Below are positions 53,460 through 64,000 of a stretch of DNA of 64,000 bases, one piece after another (the first letter of the stretch is position 1; each line of letters begins with the position of its first letter). The stretch lies in the NCBI GenBank assembly GCA_020746875.1, contig JAGTJL010000010.1:248001-312000 (forward strand), given 5' to 3'. Below the pieces are notes generated by a model that had not been told where the DNA came from, did not search any database, and was given only the letters and a program-made list of their open reading frames with translations. Origin of the DNA: Rhexocercosporidium sp. MPI-PUGE-AT-0058. Its lineage: Eukaryota > Ascomycota > Leotiomycetes > Helotiales. The translations under genes and the position numbers were made by a program.

Positions 53460-54625
53460 TCCTCCACAAAGGTCTACTAGGTATTGGGTTTCTCTTTTCG
53501 TCTCCAGCTGCTCAGAAAACCTGACGATACTGGCACTTCTTCTGCCTTCTCATCGATCTGGACCTCCGGTACAGACATTGAGAGTTTCTGCAGAGTCGAA
53601 GAATGGTATTGGATGATGGGCCACAGTTTGTAATAATACTGCATCGACTGGTTGTGGACATGCAGTTCCTGTAAATCAAAAAGGTACTCTAGGAACTCAG
53701 CAGTAACGCTTTGTATTTATCCTGCGTTTTGGTGGGACATAGACGGGTTAAGGATCGTGAAGCTGAGAGATTTCAAATTCGAGAAGCAGCCATTGAGTTC
53801 AGCGAAGAATACATGGGATGATGTCCTCCCAAGATCAAGTGTCCTCAGCTCGAAGAGATCCATGCATTCTCTCAGCGCGAGGCAGTGGTCTCGCGATGGG
53901 TGGTACAACTGAGGGCTGAACTCGTCTGTAGGAGGTATGAATGCTAGCTGCTCGAGCGGTGGGAACTTGTCCCCGGGGTTCAAAGAAAGGTTGAATGGAC
54001 CGGTACCATCTGTCCCAAATACGGCATACTTGAGTTGGTAATCTGTGAAATGGAAGCGCGGGTCTGAGACACAACCTAAGCTCAAGAGTCGAAGGTTCTT
54101 GCTCCGTAGAAGAATTTTGTTAAGTATAGGAATTCCGACAGATTAATCGTGAGGTTCTGGCAAAGTACAGTGTATTCTAGAGAATATAGCTGTGGAGAAG
54201 AGAGGAGGTCAATGTCCATTGACATTTCATATGAGCCTTCCGTTGCCATTCCTCTCGAAGTGTTCGAGACGTAAAGACGAGCCTCAGGAAGCCGTGAGTG
54301 TAAGAGACTTAGGACTCTTTTTGGAATGTGCGCTATTGAGTTCCAGCTGGGATATTTTCAGTCACCAGACTATCACGTAGGCGAGAGGCCAGTCTTACGC
54401 AAAGCTCTCGAGACATTGGAGCCTGCCGAGGATTTTGCATAATACCTCATCTCCGTCCCGTTCCGCCGTCCAGTCCTCAATAACAAGCTCTTTGATATGA
54501 GCAGAGGGGCTATCTGCTGGGCCCAGAATGTAGCTGATATGACTTTCCGACGTCTGTACGGCTGAAGAGGAGTCCTTGGAAGGGAAGAGCGTGACCGACT
54601 GGTAGTTTTCAGCCTCGTCCATCAC
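53460..54625 (-). pseudogene. Decayed F-box/LRR-like gene
   Basis: Minus-strand coding remains resemble fungal leucine-rich F-box-type proteins. The 5' part reads IKELVIEDWTAERDGDEVLC and RLQCLESFA; a phased 52-nt intron (GTAAGA…TATCCCAG) leads to WNSIAHIPKRVLSLLHSRLP and QLYSLEYTVLCQNLTINLSE. A one-base frameshift follows at TTTT 54115–54118, then LLRSKNLRLLSLGCVSDPRF and MDLFELRTLDLGRTSSHVFF to a TAA at 53717–53719; the same frame continues past it (EYLFDLQELHVHNQSMQYYY) to two more stops near 53490. No F-box start is found upstream of 54625, so the 5' end is also missing or unrecognised. The frameshift plus stops indicate a pseudogene. Confidence 0.6.
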
Positions 54626-55200
54626 TATGTAGTTTGCAAACTTCTGCTGACGGGTGTAATGTCACAGGACTTGCAGGAAGGTAAGAAGAAAGAAAGAAAG
54701 GGGGATGAGTGGCTAATTGTGTCTACAGAATAGTGCCAACGCAAGATCAGGCTGATTATGCAAGCCCTCACACAGCACGAATGATTGGCTGCAAAGCTCG
54801 AAGCAATTGATTCTGTATAACGAGAATGGTTCGTCTTTCGTAACTCAGTACTCATTCTACAGTACGACATAGCTTTGTGCTGCACATCTAGATTTCTCAA
54901 GCTGTAAATTCGGACAGACTTAACACTACCCCGCACTCACAGGTAGTTAATGTTTCACATTGACTACTGGCAGCTATGGTAGTCGAAATAAATTCCTGGT
55001 GCTTAATCGCTACCACAAATATGCGCAAACACTTACCCTACCTTCACAATGTGCTTTTGAGGGTAATTATAAATACTCAAGGACTTTATTGACTTTAAAC
55101 TACAAGCGAGCGAGCCTACCAGTAGTCTCCTTCCCCTACCTCTAAGCCCAAGACAACTCTCTCCCCAAGTGTCCAAAATCCTCCCACAAAGTCTCACTGT
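54626..55200. other. Intergenic, no gene seen
   Basis: 575 bp. The minus-strand ORF at 54625–54936 lacks any domain and was not accepted. Confidence 0.4.
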
Positions 55201-55983
55201 TTATCCACTTGGGATCTCCACACTAAAAAGTATCTGAGGCTTCCCAAAATAAGTGAGCTCAGAGACCTCCGTCTTCCTAGAAAGTATACCGTCCCTTCTC
55301 GCCGCATCTTCGATCTTCAAGCTCAACTTTACGATAGCTTCCTGCACCTCTTCACTCTCGACATCTCCCTCAACCGTCACTTTTCGAATATACTGCAATC
55401 TCGATAATGGATGTATCTCGGGTCTGAAACGAATGTCATAAGTTATATTTGGGTCTCCCTTTTGCACTGATGGTAGATAGATGGGGCCAGGGCCAGGCCG
55501 AACAAATTGACTCGTATACTCGAGGTGTAAAGTATGCAGTCTTGACTCCAGCGGGAATTTATTAAATATGGTTCGCAGAAGGTGTATCTCGCTGTATTCG
55601 AATGTAATAGATAGGGTACCGATGTGCTTGATGTGAGGCCTGATACCGTCTAGAAAACGATTGCATGCCATGGGAGTTTTGAAAGCAAATCGCGCATGCT
55701 TGTAGAATAGAAGCCGCGTTTCTTCGTAGAATATGCGGTTTGTTAGGGATAGTCCTTCTCCACATCGACAGCCTGTATTCTTGTAATCTTCATATGGGAA
55801 TCGGCTTAACTGGCGGGCACTGTGGTATGTGAAGATGTTGCTGTAGATCTGTTGTCGCAGTTCGGATGGGAGGGTTTGTAGAGAAAGAGGGTCGGATTGT
55901 TGAAATGGAGGGTCAGCTGGCATGTGCACATCTCGATCGGAGGATACTCCAATGACTTCGTCCACATCTGCGGGAATGTGCAT
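55201..55983 (-). CDS. F-box/2EXR-type protein, 260 aa
   Basis: Starts at the ATG of MHIPADVDEVIGVSSDRD; the open frame runs upstream to 56064 without an ATG, so an extra 5' exon is possible. SLQTLPSELRQQIYSNIFTY at about residues 33–52 is the F-box/2EXR-like motif, followed by GEGLSLTNRIFYEETRLLFY, typical of this large ascomycete family (hydrophobic 'taxa of neighbours' with RIYYE-type motifs). The C-terminal part (VTVEGDVESEEVQEAIVKLS) is mixed alpha/beta. F-box proteins recruit substrates to SCF ubiquitin ligases; whether this subgroup binds Skp1 is not established. Confidence 0.7.
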   Translation of the reverse strand: MHIPADVDEVIGVSSDRDVHMPADPPFQQSDPLSLQTLPSELRQQIYSNIFTYHSARQLSRFPYEDYKNTGCRCGEGLSLTNRIFYEETRLLFYKHARFAFKTPMACNRFLDGIRPHIKHIGTLSITFEYSEIHLLRTIFNKFPLESRLHTLHLEYTSQFVRPGPGPIYLPSVQKGDPNITYDIRFRPEIHPLSRLQYIRKVTVEGDVESEEVQEAIVKLSLKIEDAARRDGILSRKTEVSELTYFGKPQILFSVEIPSG

Positions 55984-56208
55984 GGCTGGACTAACAGTCT
56001 CGAGGCCGGTGCGATTCGGTTCAACATTGCAGATCGTTGAACGGATGCCCTTCGTCTCGAGCAAGAGAAGGCTGAAGGATCGGCTAGACCCCTGTCGTTC
56101 TAGCGCGGGGCTAACACAAGGCTGAATAATAATTTCTCAAAAACCACCTCCTGCGCCCCTCCACTTTCTAACCTCTCAGCACGAACTACACACTCTTTTA
56201 TAGGACTT

Positions 56209-57637
56209 ATGGAACTTACCCCCATCAAGATTCCCGGAAAATATAAACGAAGCAAAACAAAATCCGCCATAGAAGCCAGAAAAGCATTAGTAAAGCCTCC
56301 CTCGCCACCTCCAAAGTCCGCACCTCCCCTCATTACAGAATAAATACTAATTCATAACCCACACAGAATCGCAAAGCAGGACGTCCCTTCAAACGCCCAC
56401 AAAATGTGGCTTCGAGGCCGGATAACCAAATGCTTTCTAAAGCAGTCTCTACGCCCAAATTACGAACTCTGAAAACAATAAAATCCAAGCGAAAGATGTC
56501 TCTCTTAGAAAAACTCCCCACGGAACTTCTCGAGCGCATCTTCCAATTCTGCCTTAACCTGGAGTTACCAAAAGCCAGCCCGGTTATCGCTGGGAAGCTG
56601 AGTAGTGCGACGGTATTCAATTGGACTGTAATGAGGGTTTTTGGACCGAGCTGGGAGAGAGGGTATGCGAGGGGGAAGGTGGTGGGTGGGAAGGATCCTG
56701 ATGGTGACGGGGAAAGGGAGAAGGACGGGGAAGATGGGGAGCTACAGTCTACGGTTTTGAGGTGTCGGTGGGCGAGTCTGGAGGTTTTGTTGAGGGCGAA
56801 GGAGGTTTGGATACAGAAGTATGCGGCGGATAGACAGTTCAAACCATTGTGTAAGTCTACTCCCCTCCTCAAACATATTGAACGTATTTACTCACAAACA
56901 CATTTACAGATTTCCTCAAAGAGAGAAATATCAGCTCCACACCATCACCTTCAGGCTACCCCCAGCCCGATCCTGACCCAGATCCTTCCAACGACGATGA
57001 CACCAACAGCGAAACCAACCCCACAATTCCTCCACCCCCTCCCCAAACTCCACGACTAACACACTCCGAGTACCACACTACCGACTATTCCACCTTCCAA
57101 TCCTTCACGTCCCAGCCGGACGGTCCCTGGCCCTGGCACACCATAACCTGGTCTACCTACACCGAGCTCTCTCCCACCCTCGAAATCCCCCACTCTCTCC
57201 TCTCCGCCCCCTTCACCACCTCTTCGCTCGCCTACCTCTTCCACCTCCTCAAATCTGGAGCTCGAATATCCTGGCTTTCATCTACCAGTGGTGAAGTAGC
57301 GCTCTCGGGTCTGCGCTCCGCAATCGTAGGAGGGAATGTCCAAGCTGTACACCTGTTAATCTGGAGTGGGTTGATAGAGAGACTGGATATGGAGATGTTG
57401 GTTTGGACGTTGAGGAATGCTGGGGGAGAAGGGGTGGATGGGAGAGTAAGGACTGTGAATCAGGTGCTGAGATTGGGGTTTGCGGTGCTGGACGGCAAGG
57501 AGAGAGGGAGGATTGAAGGAGAATTGTTGGAGATGAGGGATGAGGCTGTTGTGGCGGAGGATGAGGAGGGGGTGGAGTTTGTGAGGAGGGTCGCGGAGTG
57601 TGAGACGCTGAGGGGGAGGGTTAATGTTAGGGCGTAG
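56209..57637 (+). CDS. F-box domain protein, 430 aa
   Basis: Exons 56209–56289, 56367–56850 and 56910–57637 join in phase. The N-terminal exons are basic (KIPGKYKRSKTKSAIEARKA; NRKAGRPFKRPQNVASRPDN). The F-box is LLEKLPTELLERIFQFCLNL at about residues 64–83, followed by PKASPVIAGKLSSATVFNWT. A Pro-rich acidic linker (PDPDPDPSNDDD) comes at the start of exon 3. The C-terminal region (GEVALSGLRSAIVGGNVQAV, HLLIWSGLIERLDMEMLVWT) is ankyrin-like in feel. A possible role is as an SCF ubiquitin-ligase substrate receptor. The first intron (GTAAAG donor, CTAATT branch) is the least certain: 'PPSPPPKSAPP' inside it looks coding-like, so the 5' end may be different. Confidence 0.75.
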
Positions 57638-58061
57638 ATGTGGAGGTAAATGACAGTCAGGGCAGAGGTTCTGTTGAACTAAATGGAGAACTCTCAATGG
57701 GAGGATGCAAAGCTCCTGATGAATTTTGCACATGCAAGAAGCTCCAAGCCCAGAATGTGACCTCCATATTGAGCTACACTGAATGTGGAAGTAACATTCA
57801 GGGCACCACAGTAAGCGATTTTCAACTTTGGTGGAAATTGAGCGATGTATGGGATGGGACATTGGCATGATCAAGGACATTGAAGATTTTGGGCTTAGCA
57901 GAAACATCGCTTAAGATGACACTACCACAATTGTGAAATTACAAGAATACCTTGGTATTCAAGATATGTGCCCATGACATTCCAGACCTGTTTGTAGCCG
58001 ACGATATACAGTCCATTCCGAGCCAAAAAACAGTAGCTCGATCCTTCCGATCCAATTATAT
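57638..58061. other. Intergenic between converging genes
   Basis: 424 bp. No feature recognised. Confidence 0.4.
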
Positions 58062-60925
58062 CTACGCATCACCTAGCACACTCTTATTAAAGAACCGATA
58101 AATATGCCTACCAGCCTCCCTTCCCACAGCCGGTTCCAACTCGTCCACGGTAGCATTAGCAACCTCCTTCAAACTCCCCATCTCTAGCACAAGATTCTTG
58201 ATATTCTTCCCTGTAACTCCAGGCACAACACGCAACATATCCTGGGGTTCGCGGTTGAAACTCTGGTCCTCTGCCTTCTGACCGCCTTCGAGACCGATCC
58301 TAACTGCTGCGATGGGATCTGGTTCTGGTTCTTGAGTTTTGAGGGACTCAAAGATCTCGGCTGTTTGGTAGGGTGAGGAGGACCAGATGATGCGGAGACG
58401 CGGAAATGCGAGTGTGAGGAGGACGAGTTTGGATTGGAGGTCTGAGGTGGCATTTGCGGCTGAGACGGAGTTAAGTGTGCCTGAGAGGTCGGCGAAGGGT
58501 TCGAGGGTAAATGACTTATTCTGGTCAAATTCGATCAGGAGCATAGGGGATTTGTAATGCATCTGCATGGTCTCGGCCTGGTTGTAAAGACGACCATCTT
58601 TGAAGGAGGAGATGAGATCTTTGATCGACTTGCGCTCGATGCAGATGGTGGGTGAAAGAATGTAGTCGCCAACTGTCAACATGCAGGGGACTATGACCAT
58701 GGAACGGCCGTGAAGGAGGGACGGGAGGGAAGAACGAAATTCTCGGACGTCTACCACGACTCGTGGTGGTTGGGCGGTGGCTGCTAGACGGCCACCACCC
58801 GCTATTCGAGTATTGATTGTGCGGAGAAAAGCATCTTCTGGGTCTTCGATACCGTGTGCATCCAGGGTCATGACGACGGACATGCTGGATTTCTCCTTGA
58901 TGAGTTTGGTGAATGCATCTTTTTCTCGTCGTACAGAAGAGAGATATCGTTGCTCTTCCACCGAGCCACTGTAATAGAGGAAGTAGACTCGTACATTACG
59001 GTCGTTGTGAGATGATCGGTAGACTTCCACTCGACGAACGAATGAAGTATCTGGTTCATACATGATGATGTATCGAGGTTTAACCTCTTCCAAGACATGT
59101 TCATCCATGTCTCCATCATATGCGTGGATAACGACCAGATCTTGAGTGTCGTAGAGTTGGTAGAAATCCTCCATATCATCCAATGGGTCTGCTACGATAT
59201 CCTCTTTTTGAGCAGCCTCGGTCTCCGTTGGCTGAATTTCAGAAATCAACGTGGCAACCTCAAGAGGCTTATCCTCAGATGCCAAGATACTTCCGTTTGC
59301 TGCTCGTGTGGGACCTGATCCAGCGTTTCCGCCGCCTCGAACTCGACGTCTTTTATTTTGCGGGGTCTTGCCGCGATAGCTACCGCTGGAGCCTTTAACA
59401 TCCGCTGTCCCGTTCAGAGTGCTTTGATTCTCTTTAAATAGCTCGGCGCTGACTTTGGCAAATTCCTTTTTCCACTTCAAGTAGCCACGCAATTTCCGTC
59501 TCATCATAAATGCTGCTGATGGCTCGCGTTCCGACTCCTCATCACTATCTGAGCCAGCGGTTTCTGGTCGGATGTGCATGTTCTGAAGATATTCCCGTAG
59601 CTGACGACATTGTGCAGTGTCACTGCACATGATCAATATGGACCCATTGGAATCATCTCTGATGACGGGGTTGAAATACAGATCTCGGTCAATTTCTTCC
59701 AAGACTTCGGCGAGAACTGCCCACTTAGGTTGCTCTTCAAGAACCGGACGAAGTGGCTCCAAATTCTCTGCGGCTCCTTGTGCTGCTTTACCAGTGTACA
59801 CCCTTCGCTTGGCTGTGTCAAATATAGTATGGGCAGCGTCAAGGAAAAGCCAGGGAGATTGATTCTGTCTGGTGGATCCTGGTGGAGGGGAGTGAGCTGC
59901 CAGAATAGTGTCTAGATGGCGGTTGAATGAGACGGCATCATAAGTGAGTAGAGTGTGAAGCATGCCTCGCAAAACTCCTAGGTCGTTGACTATCTGCTTC
60001 GTCTTCCAGCTGACTCGATGCCAAACTGGATCCAGCTGCCTCCTGACAACCACGTCAAATTGTTTATGCAAAGCACTGTCAACATTCCAGTCCTCCATCT
60101 CCAGCCCGGAGTTGCTCTTTTTGAGATCCGAAATGCTCACTTCGACGCATTCCATGATGGCATTTTGGATGTCGCGCATAGATTCAGACATCGGGACTTC
60201 CAGTTCAATGACTTCTGCTTTCTTCTTGCCTTCCAGTGCTTGACCTACGATGACCTGGAATCGTGGCCACAATGAAACGTTCCGAAGGAATAGATTTCGC
60301 ATCATGGTAGAAAGTGGCGCAAATCCAGTGGTAAATGGCTCAGGATTGTCTGAGAAGGCCTTGAGGAACCCAACTTTATTCCGCTGCCTGTATATCCGCA
60401 GAATAAAAGCTTCCAAAGATGTTGCTACAATCTTGTCTGCATGTAGTACCACCAGCCCTGTAATTGTTTCCGGATTCAACAAGCTTGTGAGGAGGTCGAC
60501 GACGAGGATTCGAGAAGTAACACTAAAGATGCCACCCTGACAGTACATTTTCTCTCTCGTTCCCACGCTCATGACATCTGTATTAACCACACTGAGTCCT
60601 CTGGCCTTGGAAGCCATGCTGATGGCAGCATGTTCCGCCAGAGCTTCTCCAATCCATCCATTCTCTCGGTCTTCTGCCCCAACGAGCAGTATCAAGTTGT
60701 TTCCGGCAGCATCGTAGGAATGGAGGAGGTTCGTTACGAGACGTAGCAGACCGAGTCCGCGGGCGATGACAACGAGCTCATCTTTCTGACGTAGCTCTTG
60801 GAATATCTCCTGCTGGTATTTCTGCGACTGTCAGCGGGGTATCTTTGAGGTGTTGATGGAGGGGAAGGACATGCTAGTGGCAATGATAGCTTCACTGGCT
60901 GTTGATCACCGTTCCCGGAAGACAT
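58062..60925 (-). CDS. RAD1: DNA repair endonuclease XPF/Rad1
   Basis: The catalytic subunit of the XPF–ERCC1 (Rad1–Rad10) structure-specific nuclease, which cuts 5' of lesions in nucleotide excision repair and trims flaps in recombination and crosslink repair. Exons 60925–60875 and 60821–58062 encode 936 aa, the usual length. Exon 1 gives MSSGNGDQQPVKLSLPL and exon 2 continues KYQQEIFQELRQKDELVVIA. The degenerate SF2 helicase-like half follows (ARGLSVVNTDVMSVGTREKM, GGIFSVTSRILVVDLLTSLL). The nuclease domain has VVDVREFRSSLPSLL and the metal-binding signature GDYILSPTICIERKSIKDLI (GDx…ERKx3D). A C-terminal helix-hairpin-helix pair is at MLRVVPGVTGKNIKNLV. The 53-nt intron has a GC donor (GCATGT), a GCTGAC branch and a TCGCAG acceptor. 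Confidence 0.95.
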
Positions 60926-61339
60926 CTGCGGAGAGCATGATCGACCAGACCAGACCCCTCTACTGACGGAATATCAAGAATGCTGCGATACAGTAGTAAT
61001 CCAAAGTCGGCTTGGAGTTTTGGGACTTTGATGCACGAGATCTCGATTCCTGGAAGTGGAGAGGTAAAGAGGTAGACGCGTGGGTGGCACGGTGTCACTA
61101 GGTTCGAGGCTGAGCCAGACATGATTGGTATTTATCTCGCGTGTTTGCTTCCAGCTTCCCCTCCAAGACTCTCGACGTCATGGTCTTAGTAGTATGGAGG
61201 GGCAACCTCAATCATGTTTAAAAGGCATCCATCTTGCAAATAAAGCAGGTTTAATAAGTAAATGCATTGATACCATTCCTTAATTTTCAACCTACAAATT
61301 CCACCAAAAACTCTTCACTACAACCACATACGCATCAAA
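60926..61339. promoter_or_regulatory. Divergent promoter region, RAD1 / 85-aa gene
   Basis: 414 bp between divergent genes; the short ORFs inside (60892–61122 minus) are not accepted. No specific site recognised. Confidence 0.4.
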
Positions 61340-61597
61340 ATGCCTGCCGGACCAGACGAGACCGATAACCATAAGCCCGGTGCCGCCACCGAGCACACAG
61401 CAAAGCATGCTTCAAGCAAGACCGAGTCGAACGCCAGCACCCATCCTCTCCATGACCAAGGCGAGGTAAAGGGTGACAAGGTGGAGTTCATCCACCATCA
61501 AGCTCAGCCAGGTCCAGCTGTGCCCAAGGAGTTCAATGTCCAGCAAGAGGGAACCAAAGAGGAGCGAGCCGCCAAGACGAAGGAGTTGAATAAGTAA
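61340..61597 (+). CDS. Small hydrophilic protein, 85 aa
   Basis: A complete ATG-to-TAA frame in good context (ATCAAAATG). It is very polar, with no hydrophobic core: MPAGPDETDNHKPGAATEHT, then HHQAQPGPAVPKEFNVQQEG and TKEERAAKTKELNK. The PGPAVPKEFN…GTKEERxAKxxELNK ending resembles a short motif I recall in small ascomycete proteins of unknown function. Probably intrinsically disordered, possibly stress-related by analogy with hydrophilins; that is speculation. Divergent from RAD1. Confidence 0.65.
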   Translation: MPAGPDETDNHKPGAATEHTAKHASSKTESNASTHPLHDQGEVKGDKVEFIHHQAQPGPAVPKEFNVQQEGTKEERAAKTKELNK

Positions 61598-63046
61598 TGC
61601 TTTCCCGGTACGCTTTCGAAAGTCTATTCTATCAGGATACATGTGATGAATTGATGCTAACTATTTTGTATCAGAGGAGGATCCAAAATATGACTGGGTT
61701 GCATTGGGTTGGTATGGCATGGGTATGGAAAGCCGCAAGGAATCTAGCGCTTGATTGGCGCTTGAGTGTATATCAAGGTTTCCAAGAGCAAATAAAATCA
61801 TGATTCTATTTATCTCACGTTCGGCCTCTTACTTCAATGTTTTTGGCTTTGACTTCAACATATCTGAACTACGGTGTTTTACGACTGCACCTTGGCGGTT
61901 GAGTCGATTCCATCCACAATGACTAAAGAAACGCGACAGATATCCCACCAGACTAGACCTCCTCAACTACAACATCCTCTATTCAATTGTCAGCATACAG
62001 CCCAATCCCGTCATCTTCGGCCGATTATTTGATCCGACGCCCTCCTAGCCAGAAGAGGAATTTCTCCAAAATGGACGGACTGACCCTGAGACATCAAAAC
62101 AGGGTCTACAATACTACAAGTCGCAGCTCGCTCCTTCAGGCCCGGTTTGCATTTACAAGGGCTCACAGAGCGACGAGGATGAGTCCGATTCAGGCTATGA
62201 CAACATGTTCAATCTGAGCAATGGAATTTCTACCGATCGAGATCGGCGCAGTGATACTCTTGCACTTCTTTGGGATTGGTACCAAAACTCGCGAGGCTGT
62301 TGCTGGAGGACAGGCTGAAATTTCTGCAACATGCGGCTCCCGGATGAAGGAAAGAAGGTAAAGATCAATTTGTGGAGTCCAAAGAACTGCTTTGTCGAAG
62401 GCATTGGATAGGAAACAGGAGGGATTGTTTCCAAATCCACTAGATCGAAGGTTCCCGATTATCTATTCGATCTGCTTGTCCAGTCTACAGTTGTGTGTAA
62501 AGGCTTGAGTGATAAATGGGATGCTCATATCACGTCTCATATTCGTGATTAGAGGAGAGGTACAGGTTAGAACAGGATTTAATGATTACGACGACGACCT
62601 GTTGAGGAGTGATCAAGAAACTGTCGTGAGGTGGAGCCGCTGATGACCACGAAAGCCAAAAAAGATTCATGTCGGATCTAAGATGAGGATGTCTAATAGA
62701 ATGGCCGGCGATTGGAAGGTGCTGCAATGAAAATACGTCCTGGAAGAACACGTCACCACGTAGTGCTATTTGTACTGAAGAGGTTCACATCAAGTTCTTT
62801 GAATCTCTACGACCTGAGTGTGCAGACAATCAATCTTCGTTCATTTGTCGACATAAGTCGAAAGACTGCGAGTTCCGGCAATATATTAACTTCGTCTTAT
62901 GATATTTGTCAGCTATATGTACCTAATCAAGGATATAGGAGCCACAAAACCCCTAGTTCTCAATTGGTAAACCAAGTACCAATCATGAGATCTTTGATTT
63001 CCTGGACTTTCATACTTTTTGATTTATATTTACAGTAGATCGAGTC
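61598..63046. other. Intergenic with one coding-like block
   Basis: 1.45 kb. Apart from the open block at 62049–62318 (listed next) no gene, repeat or RNA was recognised. Confidence 0.35.
62049..62318 (+). other. Coding-like block, possible orphan exon or relic
   Basis: After a CCTCCTAG acceptor-like site, a frame of 89 codons is open to TGA at 62316–62318. Its content looks like protein: PEEEFLQNGRTDPETSKQGL, SDEDESDSGYDNMFNLSNGI, LALLWDWYQNSRGCCW. No upstream exon joins it in phase: the nearest ATG-initiated frame (61919) meets a different frame. It may be a remnant exon. Confidence 0.25.
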
Positions 63047-64000
63047 TCAGCGTTGGTGATGTGTTGTATGCAATTCACTCCCAACCGGCTCCGTAGTAGG
63101 CATCTCGTATATCGGCCGACTCTCCAGCTCATGCCCTATGAGAGAAGTCCCCGCAATCTCAGACATTCTCTGTTGCTTCTGAGCTTTGTCATAGGCAGGC
63201 AATTCGCTCAGAACAGATTCTACGCCAGTGCTGAGTTCCATCTTGTCATGGTAGTGGTCAGCTGTTGCTACTACATGGAAATCTGGATCGGAGGAAGCGA
63301 CTAGCTCGGCGCGCTTCTTGGCGTGTTTGGGATTGTAAACAAACCAATATGCGAGTGCAAGGGCGAGGAGGAATGCAATACCTCCTACTACACCTCCCAC
63401 AATGGCACCAATGGGTGTAATTTTTGGTTTGTGGATGATCGTTATGGTGTCGTTGAAGTCGGGAGGGTGGATCGCAACGATGTTCTCCGTGAAGGTTGAT
63501 GGCCAAGCACAGGGAGCGACAGTAAATTCCGAACGGTCGTAATCTGCGATCAAATATGCTTCTTGTAGAACACTCTACCGAGGGTGTATTGCGTGTCATT
63601 AGCTGCTCGCTTTAGAGGGAAGTAAGCGGTGGAGTTCGTTCCGTTGGAGAGGACGGGAAATGACGCTGTGAGATCGAAAGCTGCATATGGAAGGACTATA
63701 TCCAGTGTTTCGCCGGCAGTATTGGCGATCATGAATGTAATCATGGGGTTTGTGCTGGTGAGCGTAGCGTGCGCGGTTTCATTCAGGGTGTATATCTCGT
63801 CAGTGGCATTCCATACCAGACCAAATGCTGATTCGAACTTGGCGCATGCGTCTAGAGGAAGGTAGATATAGGGAATCGTGGAGTCTATGTACATCGAAAT
63901 ACTTTGGGACACTAGGGTCGTAGAGGATGTGACTGTCGATACGCCAGTCGGCATGTATGTGATGCTTCTGAGGTCAGCGATAAACCTTCGGGAAACATCG
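63047..64000 (-). CDS. Membrane-anchored aspartic protease, partial, with a frameshift
   Basis: The 3' part of a pepsin-like (A1) aspartic protease; the 5' part lies beyond the right edge. The open frame at the edge reads ITYMPTGVSTVTSS, then IDSTIPYIYLPLDACAKFES: the second active-site region with D-S-T in place of D-T/S-G, as in a known fungal subgroup. FGLVWNATDEIYTLNETAHA, LPYAAFDLTASFPVL and YFPLKRAANDTQYTLGRVF follow. At about 63568 one base seems missing: the next frame continues LQEAYLIADYDRSEF-like into FTVAPCAWPSTF, where the first frame stops at 63550. A membrane span (TPIGAIVGGVVGGIAFLLAL) and a cytosolic tail of about 85 residues finish at 63047. Surface or vacuolar location is likely. 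The shift may be a sequence error. Confidence 0.8.

Noticed and set aside
57356..57907. 183-codon minus ORF rich in Pro/His
   Set aside because: Antisense shadow of F-box exon 3; composition reflects reversed Gly/Glu-rich coding sequence.
1..64000. CRISPR arrays, prophage, rRNA or plasmid features
   Set aside because: Spliced eukaryotic nuclear genes throughout; no spaced repeats, rRNA or bacterial genes seen.

Overview
The window is nuclear DNA of a filamentous ascomycete. Genes are split by 44–188 nt GT–AG introns, often with CTAAC/CTGAC-like branch sites, and the proteins are fungal throughout. The His/Asp-rich insert in the nascent-polypeptide complex subunit and the large C2H2 + Zn2Cys6 protein at 20–23 kb make Leotiomycetes (Helotiales-like) the best guess. 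That placement is inference; no marker gene was compared. I joined exons by eye, checking reading-frame phase at every junction.

0–15 kb is mostly core housekeeping: mitochondrial ATP synthase subunit d, NAC alpha and ribosomal eL14, all on the minus strand; then a RID/Masc1-type cytosine-5 DNA methyltransferase (989 aa) divergent from amidophosphoribosyltransferase; then an HhH-GPD DNA glycosylase.

15–35 kb holds a membrane-anchored MSC7-type aldehyde dehydrogenase, a 178-aa orphan sharing a GGCGG-rich divergent promoter with a 1047-aa zinc-finger protein, the mitochondrial Mg2+ channel MRS2, a 67-aa two-exon protein with an apparent N-myristoylation site, a SUKH (Smi1/Knr4) domain protein, a type-B carboxylesterase and a WW-domain protein.

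36–48 kb is accessory and decaying: a C2H2 factor, an orphan, a 60-bp tandem repeat, wrecks of a lactonase-like gene and a HET-domain gene, two short inverted-repeat elements (about 457 and 275 bp), copies of a TGAGC-rich dispersed repeat, a gene joining a glutathione S-transferase to a CmcJ/AsaB-like domain, and a broken arylamine N-acetyltransferase.

49–64 kb returns to mainly intact genes: a basic orphan, a PNGase A-like amidase, a broken F-box/LRR-like gene, two F-box-type proteins, the XPF/Rad1 nuclease (with a GC–AG first intron), a small orphan, and the 3' half of a membrane-anchored aspartic protease that runs off the right edge.

Themes: genome-integrity genes (methyltransferase, glycosylase, XPF); detoxification genes around 44–48 kb, one dead; and one-base frameshifts at four genes, which may be assembly errors or real decay. 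I found no tRNA, rRNA or CRISPR array. The most unusual item is the GST–CmcJ fusion.
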